From positions 1-5,346 of the forward strand of contig DDCS01000031.1 in the NCBI GenBank assembly GCA_002335345.1: 5,346 bases of DNA, written 5' to 3'. A program made the position numbers and the translations under genes. Within the stretch, counting starts at the first letter, position 1. Each line of letters begins with the position of its first letter. Shown here in pieces: positions 1 to 5,346 of the stretch. This DNA comes from Flavobacteriaceae bacterium UBA2000 (GTDB lineage Bacteria; Bacteroidota; Bacteroidia; Flavobacteriales; Flavobacteriaceae). The notes under the pieces are model-generated. The model searched no databases and was not told the DNA's origin. It worked only from the letters and a program-made list of their open reading frames with translations.

Positions 1-283
1 AACCTTGTTTATTTTTGATGAACCCACCACTGGCCTCCATTTTCATGACATAAATAAATTACTGCGCTCCTTTTATGCGTTACTGGATAAGGGGCATACC
101 GTAGTGGTCGTGGAGCACAATATGGATGTGGCCAAATGTGCTGATCACCTTATTGATTTAGGTCCAGAGGGCGGAAAAAAAGGGGGAACTATAGTGGCAC
201 AAGGACCTCCAACAGAGATCATAAATTCGCTCAAAAGCCTCACTGCACCCTTTCTTAAAGAGCGATTCACACAATCGACTTAA
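1..283 (+). CDS. uvrA: UvrA, excinuclease ABC subunit A (C-terminal end, partial)
   Basis: This is the 3' end of the gene for UvrA, the ATP-dependent DNA damage sensor of nucleotide excision repair, which loads UvrB at lesions in the cytoplasm. The first whole codon begins at base 2, and the TTG at base 5 is an internal leucine, not a start. The visible part covers the end of the second ABC ATPase domain. It holds the Walker B stretch LFIFDEPTTGLH at bases 5-40, with the catalytic Glu in DEP, and the switch (H-loop) histidine of VVVVEHN at bases 116-118. The UvrA-type tail with IDLGPEGG, GTIVAQGPP and a final FLKERF follows. Only about 93 of the usual ~940 residues are inside the window, so the truncation is due to the window edge. 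It ends in TAA at 281-283, seven bases before the stop codon of the convergent glycosyltransferase gene. The identity is secure because the IFDEPTTGLHFHDI block is diagnostic of UvrA. Confidence 0.96.
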   Translation, partial: TLFIFDEPTTGLHFHDINKLLRSFYALLDKGHTVVVVEHNMDVAKCADHLIDLGPEGGKKGGTIVAQGPPTEIINSLKSLTAPFLKERFTQST

Positions 284-290
284 TAAAGTT
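263..290. terminator. Possible weak bidirectional terminator between convergent genes
   Basis: A small perfect hairpin lies across the last codons of uvrA: CGATT at 263-267 and AATCG at 273-277 around the loop CACAC. A second short one, ACTT 278-281 with AAGT 286-289, overlaps the uvrA stop and runs into TTTT at 289-292. On the minus strand the first hairpin is followed by CTCTTT. The two genes converge with only seven bases between their stops, so some shared end signal is expected here. The stems are only 4-5 pairs and AT-rich, so this may be chance. Confidence 0.25.
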
Positions 291-1625
291 TTAAATCGTC
301 ATTTCTTTGATTATGGCCGCTAACGATTTGGTGAGGTTTCTGCGCTCGTAGGGCAGATTAGAAACGTGCTGTTTTGTATGTGGCGCGCTTTTTTTATACG
401 CCTGATAGGCCTGATATAGATATTCTTCCACCCCCTCCAAATCCCCTTGGACAAAATAGACACCCGCCTGGGATTCTTTTAAAATTGGTTCAATAGCCCC
501 TTTTGGAGGGCCTAAGGCTAAAATTGGAATAGATAAGGCGAGGTATTCAAATAATTTTGCTGGAATTATATGATGCGCATCGGCCTCATTGCGCTCGCTT
601 AACAAAAGCAATTGACCCCTAGCCATGGCTTTAATTGCCTGGTCATGACTGCAATTAGGCCATTGCACAAGTTGTTTGGAGAGACCTTGATTTTTAATTG
701 AGTCGAGAACACCTGAAGCAATGCCCCCGGTGAGCTCAATTTCCAAATCCTGAGCAAAAGACTCAAGTCCCTTAAGCGCTTTTTTATTCGCAATCAAATT
801 GGCCAAGGCCTGCCATAAAACCAGTGGATTTCTGGGCTCCATAAGTGTTCCCACATGGGTGATGCGAAATTTATCGTTTGATCCCGATTCAGCGTTACTC
901 AAACCCTCAAAATCTGATGCGTCAAAACCATTGGTAATCACCGATACGGGACGAGGTGTTCTCCATTGAAATGACGCTGCTGTAGGTTGGCTTGTTGTTA
1001 AGATTCTATCGGCAGATTCTAATACTTTTTGCTCCAAGCTCAGGTGTCGGCGCTGGGCCCATCCCATGAGGTTAAGGGCTTTGTGGTAGTAAATTTCTGT
1101 CCAGGGGTCCCGAAAGTCAGCCATCCACTTCACAGCGCGTGATTGTTTGAGTTTATGACCGATTAGATGCACGCTGTGCGGGGGGCCCGTGGTGATCACC
1201 AATTTTATCTCTGGATGCTGCGCCAAGTAATTTATCAGATATTTTACCGTCGGCTTCACCCAAAATATGCGGGGGTCAGGAATGAACAAATGCCCGCGTA
1301 CGGACATCAAAATCCGCTCAAGAAAACTTGGATTTTGTGTATTAACCATACCCCTACTTATGGATTTTGATTTTTCGGGAATCAACTGATTCATCATCCG
1401 AGCTGGCTCAAATATGGGCACGCTCAATACCTGTATCTCCTCTTGAATTTCTTGATTTAATGCTGTGTCTAATAGGGGATAATTAGCATTTTTTGGACAA
1501 ACCACTACAGGTGTAATCCCAAATTCTTTGAGGTATTTTGCAAACTTTAACCAACGCTGAACCCCAGGTCCTCCTGCTGGAGGCCAGTAGTAAGTCACAA
1601 TTAAAACTTTGGTCTCTTGGCTCAT
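291..1625 (-). CDS. GT4-like glycosyltransferase (GT-B fold)
   Basis: A 444-residue cytoplasmic or membrane-associated glycosyltransferase predicted to move a sugar from a nucleotide-sugar donor to a surface-glycan or lipid-linked acceptor. No signal peptide or membrane span is seen. The N-terminal acceptor domain opens with a beta strand and glycine-rich loop, VTYYWPPAGGPGVQR (residues 10-24), typical of GT4 enzymes. TTGPPHSVHLIG (145-156) and the DFRDPWTE motif (170-177) follow. The C-terminal donor-binding domain starts after TNGFDASDF (231-239), with HVGTL (257-261) as its first strand and PAKLFEYLALSIPILALG (355-372) as the nucleotide-sugar site. In the classical E-x7-E motif the second Glu is E360, while the first position is His352, as in many KLFEYLA-type members. 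Its ATG follows directly on the TAA of the YfhO-family gene with no gap and no clear Shine-Dalgarno sequence, so translation is probably coupled. The specific sugar and acceptor cannot be told. The family is confident; the exact function is not. Confidence 0.9.
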   Translation of the reverse strand: MSQETKVLIVTYYWPPAGGPGVQRWLKFAKYLKEFGITPVVVCPKNANYPLLDTALNQEIQEEIQVLSVPIFEPARMMNQLIPEKSKSISRGMVNTQNPSFLERILMSVRGHLFIPDPRIFWVKPTVKYLINYLAQHPEIKLVITTGPPHSVHLIGHKLKQSRAVKWMADFRDPWTEIYYHKALNLMGWAQRRHLSLEQKVLESADRILTTSQPTAASFQWRTPRPVSVITNGFDASDFEGLSNAESGSNDKFRITHVGTLMEPRNPLVLWQALANLIANKKALKGLESFAQDLEIELTGGIASGVLDSIKNQGLSKQLVQWPNCSHDQAIKAMARGQLLLLSERNEADAHHIIPAKLFEYLALSIPILALGPPKGAIEPILKESQAGVYFVQGDLEGVEEYLYQAYQAYKKSAPHTKQHVSNLPYERRNLTKSLAAIIKEMTI

Positions 1626-4127
1626 TTACGCATCTAGCTTAGTCCGATATTTTCGATACGCACCAAACACAAGAACCAATAAAATCAGTAGAAATAAAAG
1701 GGTGCTTGATAAACTAATGAGCTGACCTGTATGGACAACTTCTGGAATAAACTCAAAAACAATGTCGTGCGCTCCGGCGGGAACAATTAAAGCGCGTAAG
1801 ACATAGTCTGCCCGAAACATCTCAGCGGCTTGCCCATCAATAGTAACTTGCCATCCATGGGGATAATAGGCTTCAGAAAATATGGCCACACGCTCTTGGG
1901 CAGCATTCGAGCGATAAACCAACCGATCTGGTTGATGCCTCACTAATTCAATGCGATCACTATTAAATAAGGTCGTCGCTAACTCCGGCTTTATCGGCTT
2001 TGGCCAACGAGGTAATTCCTCGAATTGTTCCCTATGAACAAGGGCGGTCTTTTTTAGATCATACCTACCGATGGCTAAAAGCTCTTGGTTAGCCGAACTA
2101 AATTCGATTATTGAATCGACAAACCAAGCTGCACCATATCGATCCGAATTAATGCTTGCCTCTGATCCTGTAGTGCCTTCGTTACGCGTAATAATGTATT
2201 TTACATTAAACATATCGAGCACTTGATCATTTGACCCTTGCAAATAGAACTCATATAAATCCATCATACGACGCGGTTTTGCTGCGTGATATCCTCCTAA
2301 TTGTCGATGAAAAAAATTGGCCCTGGCCGAATTAAACGGCGCAGAAGACTGATCAAAAACGCGAAAATAGGAAGTGTCCCGTTGGATTGATAAATCCACC
2401 TCACTGGCTTGAAAAGGTCGCTCAATCAATCTCTTTTGAACAAAATCATCAGCATTAACATAACGCCAATCCACGGAAACCAGATCAATAGCAGAGAGCA
2501 CAATAAGACTTAATACCACTGTATTTTTACTGATTTTATGTTTCAAAAACGACCAAAGAAGAGCAAAAGAGAAAAGGGCAAGAATCAGTGTCCGCACTGT
2601 ATCATAGCGCATTAATGATGCCCGGTCTAAACGTATGGCTCGGACAAAATCCAAGCCGAGTTGATCCATGAAATATCCATCATAAGGCCCAGAGAATTCC
2701 AAGAAACCATAAGACGCTCCTAGTAACAACAGCAGTGACCCAATCACGGTAATCGCTGCACGTTGTAATTTTTTCATAAGACTGATCGGGTTTTCTTGAG
2801 CCTGCTTCATCAATGAAACGCCCCCAAGAACCGCGATCACCGGCATTAAAAATTCAATCAACACCTGAATGGAGGAAACGGCTCTGAATTTGTCATAAAG
2901 CGGCACATAATCGATAAATAGATTCGTCAACCATTGAAAATTCCTGCCCCAAGACAACAAAAGGGCCAGTACCGATACCGCCAGAATCCAGGTTCGTAAA
3001 GGGCCACTGATGATAAATAATGCCAATATAGCTAATGTGATGACGACACCGCCGATATAAGCAGGAGCGGCTACTATGGGCTGATCGCCCCAATACATCG
3101 GTATTTGTTGGGCAATTTCTTGAGCCTCTGATCTACTGGCACCCATAGTGCGAAGCGCTGAAACCATCTCTGAATCTTCAGGCAGCGCTTCTTGACTTGA
3201 GCCCCCCATAAATCGTGGGATCCATAAATTAAAACTCTCTAAAGGCGCGTAACTATATTCAGTAATATAATCGTAGTCTAAACCTTCATTTTGAGGCAAA
3301 ATTTCTCCCTCTGGATCAATAGTGACCACCGCGGGGCCTCGGGTCGACTCTTTTGCATATTCACGAGTGGCTAAAATATTAGTGGCGTTAAGCCCTAAAG
3401 CAAAAAGCCCAGAGGCCATAAGAATCCCTGTAGCTCTGGTAAATCCAATAATTTTATTTTGTTTTAATGCATCGATCCCCATGATCACCCACAAAAGTAC
3501 CACGGCCATCAAAAGATAATAAGTCATTTGATAGTGATTGGCCATCAGCTGAAGTCCTATCGCCAATGTACTTAAGATAAACCCACTTTTATAACGCCCC
3601 TTTAACGTCCATAAAATCGCAGCGATGACCCAAGGAAAATAAGCAATAGCATGGGCCTTTGCATTATGACCCACTCCTAAAATAATAATTAAGTAAGTAG
3701 AAAACCCGAAACTCAATGCCCCAAAAACCGCCCAGGCCTTGGGTACTTTTAGAGAAATCAGTAAAAAGTAAAGGCCAAAAAAATACAAAAATAAATAGTC
3801 CGCAGGTCTGGGTAAAAACCGCAAAGTTCTATCGACATATTTTAGACCGTAATAGGCGTATTGAGCACCGAGTTGATAGGTCGGCATTCCGCCGAATGCT
3901 GAGTTATTCCAGTACGTTTCTTTCCCTGTTTGATTTCGATACGCGATACTCTCACGCGCCATCCCCTGATATTGTGCAATATCACTTTGAAATAATGCAC
4001 GACCGCCCAGTACAGGATAGAAATAGGCCAATGAAACAGTGACAAATAGCAGCAGAATGGGCAAGTGCTTTACCCCGTTTAGCCCCCTCTTTTTAAGTAA
4101 TGAGGCAATATCATTTGAAGAACTCAT
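1626..4127 (-). CDS. YfhO family polytopic membrane protein (putative GT-C-like glycosyltransferase)
   Basis: An 833-residue inner-membrane protein of the YfhO family (Pfam PF09586). Gram-positive members of this family are linked to lipoteichoic acid glycosylation; Bacteroidota members are largely uncharacterised. A first membrane span at about residues 20-41 leads to an external loop with QSDIAQYQG (47-55), carrying an acidic residue after the first span as in GT-C enzymes, and NNSAFGGMPTYQL (74-86). About ten to twelve more hydrophobic spans follow between residues 109 and 551, with family-like blocks HNAKAHAIAYFPW (154-166), NHYQMTYY (197-204) and DKFRAVSSIQ (412-421). A soluble, presumably periplasmic domain runs from about 555 to 800. 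Its end, AYYPHGWQVTIDG (753-765) and VPAGAHDIVFEF (782-793), is the hallmark YfhO C-terminus, and a last span lies at about 804-824. The ATG at 4125-4127 is the only sensible start: the next Met is at residue 56, past the first span. It sits 107 bases downstream of the DUF4834 gene and abuts the glycosyltransferase gene. A direct enzymatic role is inference. Confidence 0.93.
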   Translation of the reverse strand: MSSSNDIASLLKKRGLNGVKHLPILLLFVTVSLAYFYPVLGGRALFQSDIAQYQGMARESIAYRNQTGKETYWNNSAFGGMPTYQLGAQYAYYGLKYVDRTLRFLPRPADYLFLYFFGLYFLLISLKVPKAWAVFGALSFGFSTYLIIILGVGHNAKAHAIAYFPWVIAAILWTLKGRYKSGFILSTLAIGLQLMANHYQMTYYLLMAVVLLWVIMGIDALKQNKIIGFTRATGILMASGLFALGLNATNILATREYAKESTRGPAVVTIDPEGEILPQNEGLDYDYITEYSYAPLESFNLWIPRFMGGSSQEALPEDSEMVSALRTMGASRSEAQEIAQQIPMYWGDQPIVAAPAYIGGVVITLAILALFIISGPLRTWILAVSVLALLLSWGRNFQWLTNLFIDYVPLYDKFRAVSSIQVLIEFLMPVIAVLGGVSLMKQAQENPISLMKKLQRAAITVIGSLLLLLGASYGFLEFSGPYDGYFMDQLGLDFVRAIRLDRASLMRYDTVRTLILALFSFALLWSFLKHKISKNTVVLSLIVLSAIDLVSVDWRYVNADDFVQKRLIERPFQASEVDLSIQRDTSYFRVFDQSSAPFNSARANFFHRQLGGYHAAKPRRMMDLYEFYLQGSNDQVLDMFNVKYIITRNEGTTGSEASINSDRYGAAWFVDSIIEFSSANQELLAIGRYDLKKTALVHREQFEELPRWPKPIKPELATTLFNSDRIELVRHQPDRLVYRSNAAQERVAIFSEAYYPHGWQVTIDGQAAEMFRADYVLRALIVPAGAHDIVFEFIPEVVHTGQLISLSSTLLFLLILLVLVFGAYRKYRTKLDA

Positions 4128-4180
4128 CTCTTGGTTTGAATTTGTTCGAATTTAAGAAAAAGAATGCAGTATATCCCCTT
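4128..4180 (-). promoter_or_regulatory. A-rich leader of the YfhO-family gene with imperfect 10-base repeat
   Basis: The 53 bases between the hairpin at 4181-4211 and the YfhO-family start codon contain TTTGAATTT (4135-4143) and TTCGAATTT (4145-4153), an imperfect tandem repeat with a 10-base period. Read on the coding (minus) strand the stretch is A-rich, and only a weak AAGAG lies just before the ATG. Bacteroidota commonly start translation from A-rich unstructured leaders instead of Shine-Dalgarno sites, so this probably serves as the initiation region. I found no TAnnTTTG box here on the minus strand, which favours read-through from the DUF4834 promoter. Confidence 0.3.
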
Positions 4181-4211
4181 GCCCGACTTTGGATGTATTA
4201 TCCTTTCGGGC
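4181..4211 (-). terminator. Two-part hairpin in the DUF4834-YfhO gap (attenuator or processing site?)
   Basis: Outer arms GCCCGA (4181-4186) and TCGGGC (4206-4211) are perfect inverted copies. Inside them GGAT (4191-4194) and ATCC (4200-4203) pair around the five-base loop GTATT, leaving a small asymmetric internal loop of 4 and 2 bases. In the operon transcript it would start 23 bases after the DUF4834 stop and end 53 bases before the YfhO-family start. No U-run follows directly; a pyrimidine-rich stretch, TTCTTTTTCTT on the minus strand, lies about 17 bases later. It could therefore be a leaky terminator, an RNA-stability or cleavage element, or chance. No known riboswitch was recognised. 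Confidence 0.35.
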
Positions 4212-4234
4212 GCTCATAACCCTTAACCAACTGA

Positions 4235-4510
4235 TTACTCCTCTATTTCCTCAAAATCAATATACTCCCCGACCACCTTTTTAGATCTTGGGGTACTGGA
4301 CTTGTTTGTCTTAGTCCCAGGTTCTTTTGTCGAAAAGGAGTCAAACGAAGAGGCGTCTTGAGAACCAAACGACTGATTTGAACCAAGGGCTTTTTTAAAA
4401 ATTTGTTTCATCATCCATGGCAAAATTTTAGGGAACAACCAGCGCATCATGAGCTTGATGGCGTAATAAATCCACAGGATAATGAGTACGGTTTTGAGGA
4501 ATTCAAACAT
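4235..4510 (-). CDS. DUF4834 family small membrane protein
   Basis: A 91-residue protein matching the DUF4834 family (as I recall, PF16118), found almost only in Bacteroidota and of unknown function. The N-terminus carries one membrane span (about residues 4-20, LKTVLIILWIYYAIKLM) followed by a basic, aromatic amphipathic stretch (MRWLFPKILPWMMKQIFKKA, 21-40), so it is probably anchored in the inner membrane with the tail in the cytoplasm. Residues 43-78 are low-complexity and rich in Ser, Thr, Gly and Lys, likely disordered. The C-terminus ends with the conserved acidic signature GEYIDFEEIEE (81-91). The length is usual for the family. The start at 4508-4510 lies about 17 bases downstream of a perfect minus-strand -7 box, so it is probably the first gene of the operon with the YfhO-family and glycosyltransferase genes. 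The terminal GEYxDFEE block looks like a docking motif, but that is only a guess. Confidence 0.88.
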   Translation of the reverse strand: MFEFLKTVLIILWIYYAIKLMMRWLFPKILPWMMKQIFKKALGSNQSFGSQDASSFDSFSTKEPGTKTNKSSTPRSKKVVGEYIDFEEIEE

Positions 4511-4526
4511 GAAGTATACTATGTAA

Positions 4527-4534
4527 CAAAAGTA
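4527..4534 (-). promoter_or_regulatory. Predicted -7 box of the DUF4834-YfhO-GT operon promoter
   Basis: The plus-strand CAAAAGTA reads TACTTTTG on the minus strand, an exact fit to the Bacteroidota sigma(ABfr) -7 consensus TAnnTTTG. It ends 16 bases before the DUF4834 ATG, so transcription would begin around 4520-4522, giving a leader of only about ten bases. No clear TTG is seen at the expected -33 position 19-21 bases upstream. That place is instead occupied by a second copy of the AAAAGTAGG element. Confidence 0.55.
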
Positions 4535-4556
4535 GGGATTACGGCTTAAAAGTAGG
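4528..4556. repeat. 9-base direct repeat, 20-base period, in the divergent control region
   Basis: AAAAGTAGG occurs at 4528-4536 and again at 4548-4556, exactly 20 bases apart, which is about two turns of the DNA helix. The first copy overlaps the minus-strand -7 box; the second covers the region where the -33 element of the same promoter would lie and is 12 bases upstream of the plus-strand promoter region. The arrangement would suit a regulator binding the same face twice, but two short copies in AT-rich DNA can also arise by chance. Confidence 0.4.
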
Positions 4557-4567
4557 TTTTAAGACTA

Positions 4568-4597
4568 TTAAATAAATGATAAAATCCGCTATCTTTG
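4568..4597 (+). promoter_or_regulatory. Predicted promoter of the outer-membrane transporter gene
   Basis: TATCTTTG at 4590-4597 matches the Bacteroidota -7 consensus TAnnTTTG exactly. A TTA at 4568-4570, with a 19-base spacer, stands in for the -33 TTG with one mismatch. The predicted transcription start is about 4602-4605, right at the upstream ATG (4604) and eight to eleven bases before the preferred ATG (4613), so the message would be leaderless or nearly so. Confidence 0.6.
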
Positions 4598-4612
4598 AGT
4601 CAAATGATTGCC

Positions 4613-5346
4613 ATGAAAAATTACTGGACCATACTCTTTCTCCTTTTCCAGGGCCTCGTATTTGGTCAATACACAGACATGCTCAACTCAAATCGACCAG
4701 GTGGCTCGCAAGGCGCTTTTTCGGTGGGCACAGGCGTGTTACAGTTTGAATCTGGGATGAGTTTTGGTAATGAACAACACAGTTTGCGGTATACGGAAAC
4801 GGGGATCTTTAACTGGGATTATACCATACGTTACGGTTTTTGGAAGGAAGCCTTAGAAATTAGTCTCATGGGAGATTTTCAGCGAAATTCAATTACATAC
4901 ACCCAAGGGGCCATAGCTCCTGAGACCCTTTCAAATTTTAAGAACAATACCATAGGGGCTAAATATTTGATTTATGATCCATACATAAAACAAGAGCAGA
5001 ATGGGCCCAATCTCTACAGTTGGCGCCAAAATAATCGATTTCAATGGCGAGATTTTATTCCAGCGGTAGCCCTTTACGCCGGGGCAAATTTTGATTTTGA
5101 CAATAACCCCTTATTGCCTTATAACGAGGCAACAATTAGCCCTAGACTGATGTTGGCCACCCAAAATAATTGGATTGGTGGATTTGTCTTTGTTACTAAT
5201 ATTTATGCAGATCGATTTACTACAGATTTTCCAACTTACGGCTATACGTTAACTCTGACCCATGCCACACATGAGTATTTTTCAATTTTTGTTGAAAACC
5301 AAGGGTTTAAAAGCGATTTTTATGCCGATCAAATTTTTCGGGGAGG
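4613..5346 (+). CDS. Outer-membrane beta-barrel 'transporter' (PF13557-like), N-terminal part
   Basis: An open frame that runs off the right edge; about 244 codons are visible. The ATG at 4613 gives MKNYW followed by a hydrophobic core and ...LVFGQ, a clean Sec signal peptide of about 18-19 residues with the Gln near the cleavage site that is common in Flavobacteriia. An in-frame ATG at 4604 would add only MIA. The mature protein begins YTDMLNSNRPGGSQGAFSVG and VLQFESG, a block I recognise from Bacteroidota proteins annotated 'transporter', related to the phenol-degradation MetA-pathway family. The rest alternates short polar and aromatic-rich stretches (WDYTIRYGFW, LEISLMGDFQ, NWIGGFVFVTN, EYFSIFVENQGF) consistent with outer-membrane beta strands. 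Its cargo is unknown and the family name is not evidence for phenol metabolism. It is transcribed away from the DUF4834 operon from a shared 102-base gap. The C-terminus lies outside the window. Confidence 0.85.
   Translation, partial: MKNYWTILFLLFQGLVFGQYTDMLNSNRPGGSQGAFSVGTGVLQFESGMSFGNEQHSLRYTETGIFNWDYTIRYGFWKEALEISLMGDFQRNSITYTQGAIAPETLSNFKNNTIGAKYLIYDPYIKQEQNGPNLYSWRQNNRFQWRDFIPAVALYAGANFDFDNNPLLPYNEATISPRLMLATQNNWIGGFVFVTNIYADRFTTDFPTYGYTLTLTHATHEYFSIFVENQGFKSDFYADQIFRG

Noticed and set aside
5..7. TTG as a start codon for a 92-residue protein
   Set aside because: It is an internal Leu codon of the UvrA Walker B strand; the reading frame is open to the window edge and the conserved block continues upstream.
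1167..1370. Plus-strand open frame of 67 codons
   Set aside because: It lies wholly inside the glycosyltransferase gene in antisense, has no recognisable domain or promoter, and is a shadow frame.
2893..3093. Minus-strand alternative-frame ORF of 66 codons inside the YfhO-family gene, and similar ones at 599-793 and 3842-4045
   Set aside because: Out-of-frame shadows of well-supported genes with no domain signal.
3716..4042. Plus-strand open frame of 108 codons
   Set aside because: Antisense to the N-terminal part of the YfhO-family gene; the translated product is basic and lacks any recognisable motif, while the opposite frame encodes clear membrane spans.
4181..4211. Hairpin as a riboswitch
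   Set aside because: It is a single two-part stem of about 31 bases with no conserved aptamer core that I recognise; it is too small for a known metabolite riboswitch.
4604..5346. Reading the barrel protein as a phenol-degradation enzyme
   Set aside because: The family label comes from distant Proteobacterial context; nothing in the window supports aromatic metabolism, and the protein looks like an outer-membrane barrel.
1..5346. Mobile element, CRISPR, toxin-antitoxin or phage defence system
   Set aside because: No transposase, integrase, spaced repeats, nuclease-type pairs or tRNA-linked attachment sites are seen; all long frames are accounted for by housekeeping or envelope genes.

Overview
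The window looks like chromosomal DNA from a member of the Bacteroidota, most likely class Flavobacteriia. This rests on several things seen here. There is a DUF4834-type small membrane protein and an outer-membrane 'transporter' whose secretion signal ends in the typical ...FGQ. Perfect TAnnTTTG-type -7 promoter boxes sit in front of genes, and no strong Shine-Dalgarno sequences were seen at the starts examined. The DNA is moderately AT-rich. I saw no mobile element, CRISPR array, tRNA or rRNA. The layout is that of an ordinary core-genome region.

Layout. Bases 1-283 (+) are the last ~93 codons of uvrA, which enters from the left edge. Seven bases further on, converging from the other strand, is a three-gene minus-strand block read from right to left: a 91-residue DUF4834-type membrane protein (4510-4235), an 833-residue YfhO-family polytopic membrane protein (4127-1626), and a 444-residue GT-B fold glycosyltransferase (1625-291). 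The YfhO stop codon directly abuts the glycosyltransferase start codon (TAAATG), which points to coupled translation and a shared task. Between the DUF4834 gene and the YfhO gene is a 107-base gap with a two-part hairpin and no recognisable promoter. Bases 4511-4612 form a short divergent control region with a -7 box on each strand and a 9-base direct repeat spaced by 20 bases. From 4613 to the right edge (+) is the N-terminal ~245 residues of a secreted beta-barrel-type 'transporter' (PF13557-like), cut by the window end.

How the genes may work together. The YfhO-like protein belongs to a family of GT-C-like membrane proteins; its Bacillus and Staphylococcus members are tied to glycosylation of surface polymers. 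Paired with a cytoplasmic GT4-type enzyme, the most economical reading is a small module that builds or modifies an envelope glycan, with the DUF4834 protein as an accessory of unknown role. The substrate, the sugar and the part played by the divergent barrel protein cannot be read from the sequence. I did not find convincing evidence for an entirely new type of system. The best leads are the tightly coupled YfhO/GT4 pair, the intergenic hairpin inside the operon, and the compact divergent promoter with near-leaderless transcripts.
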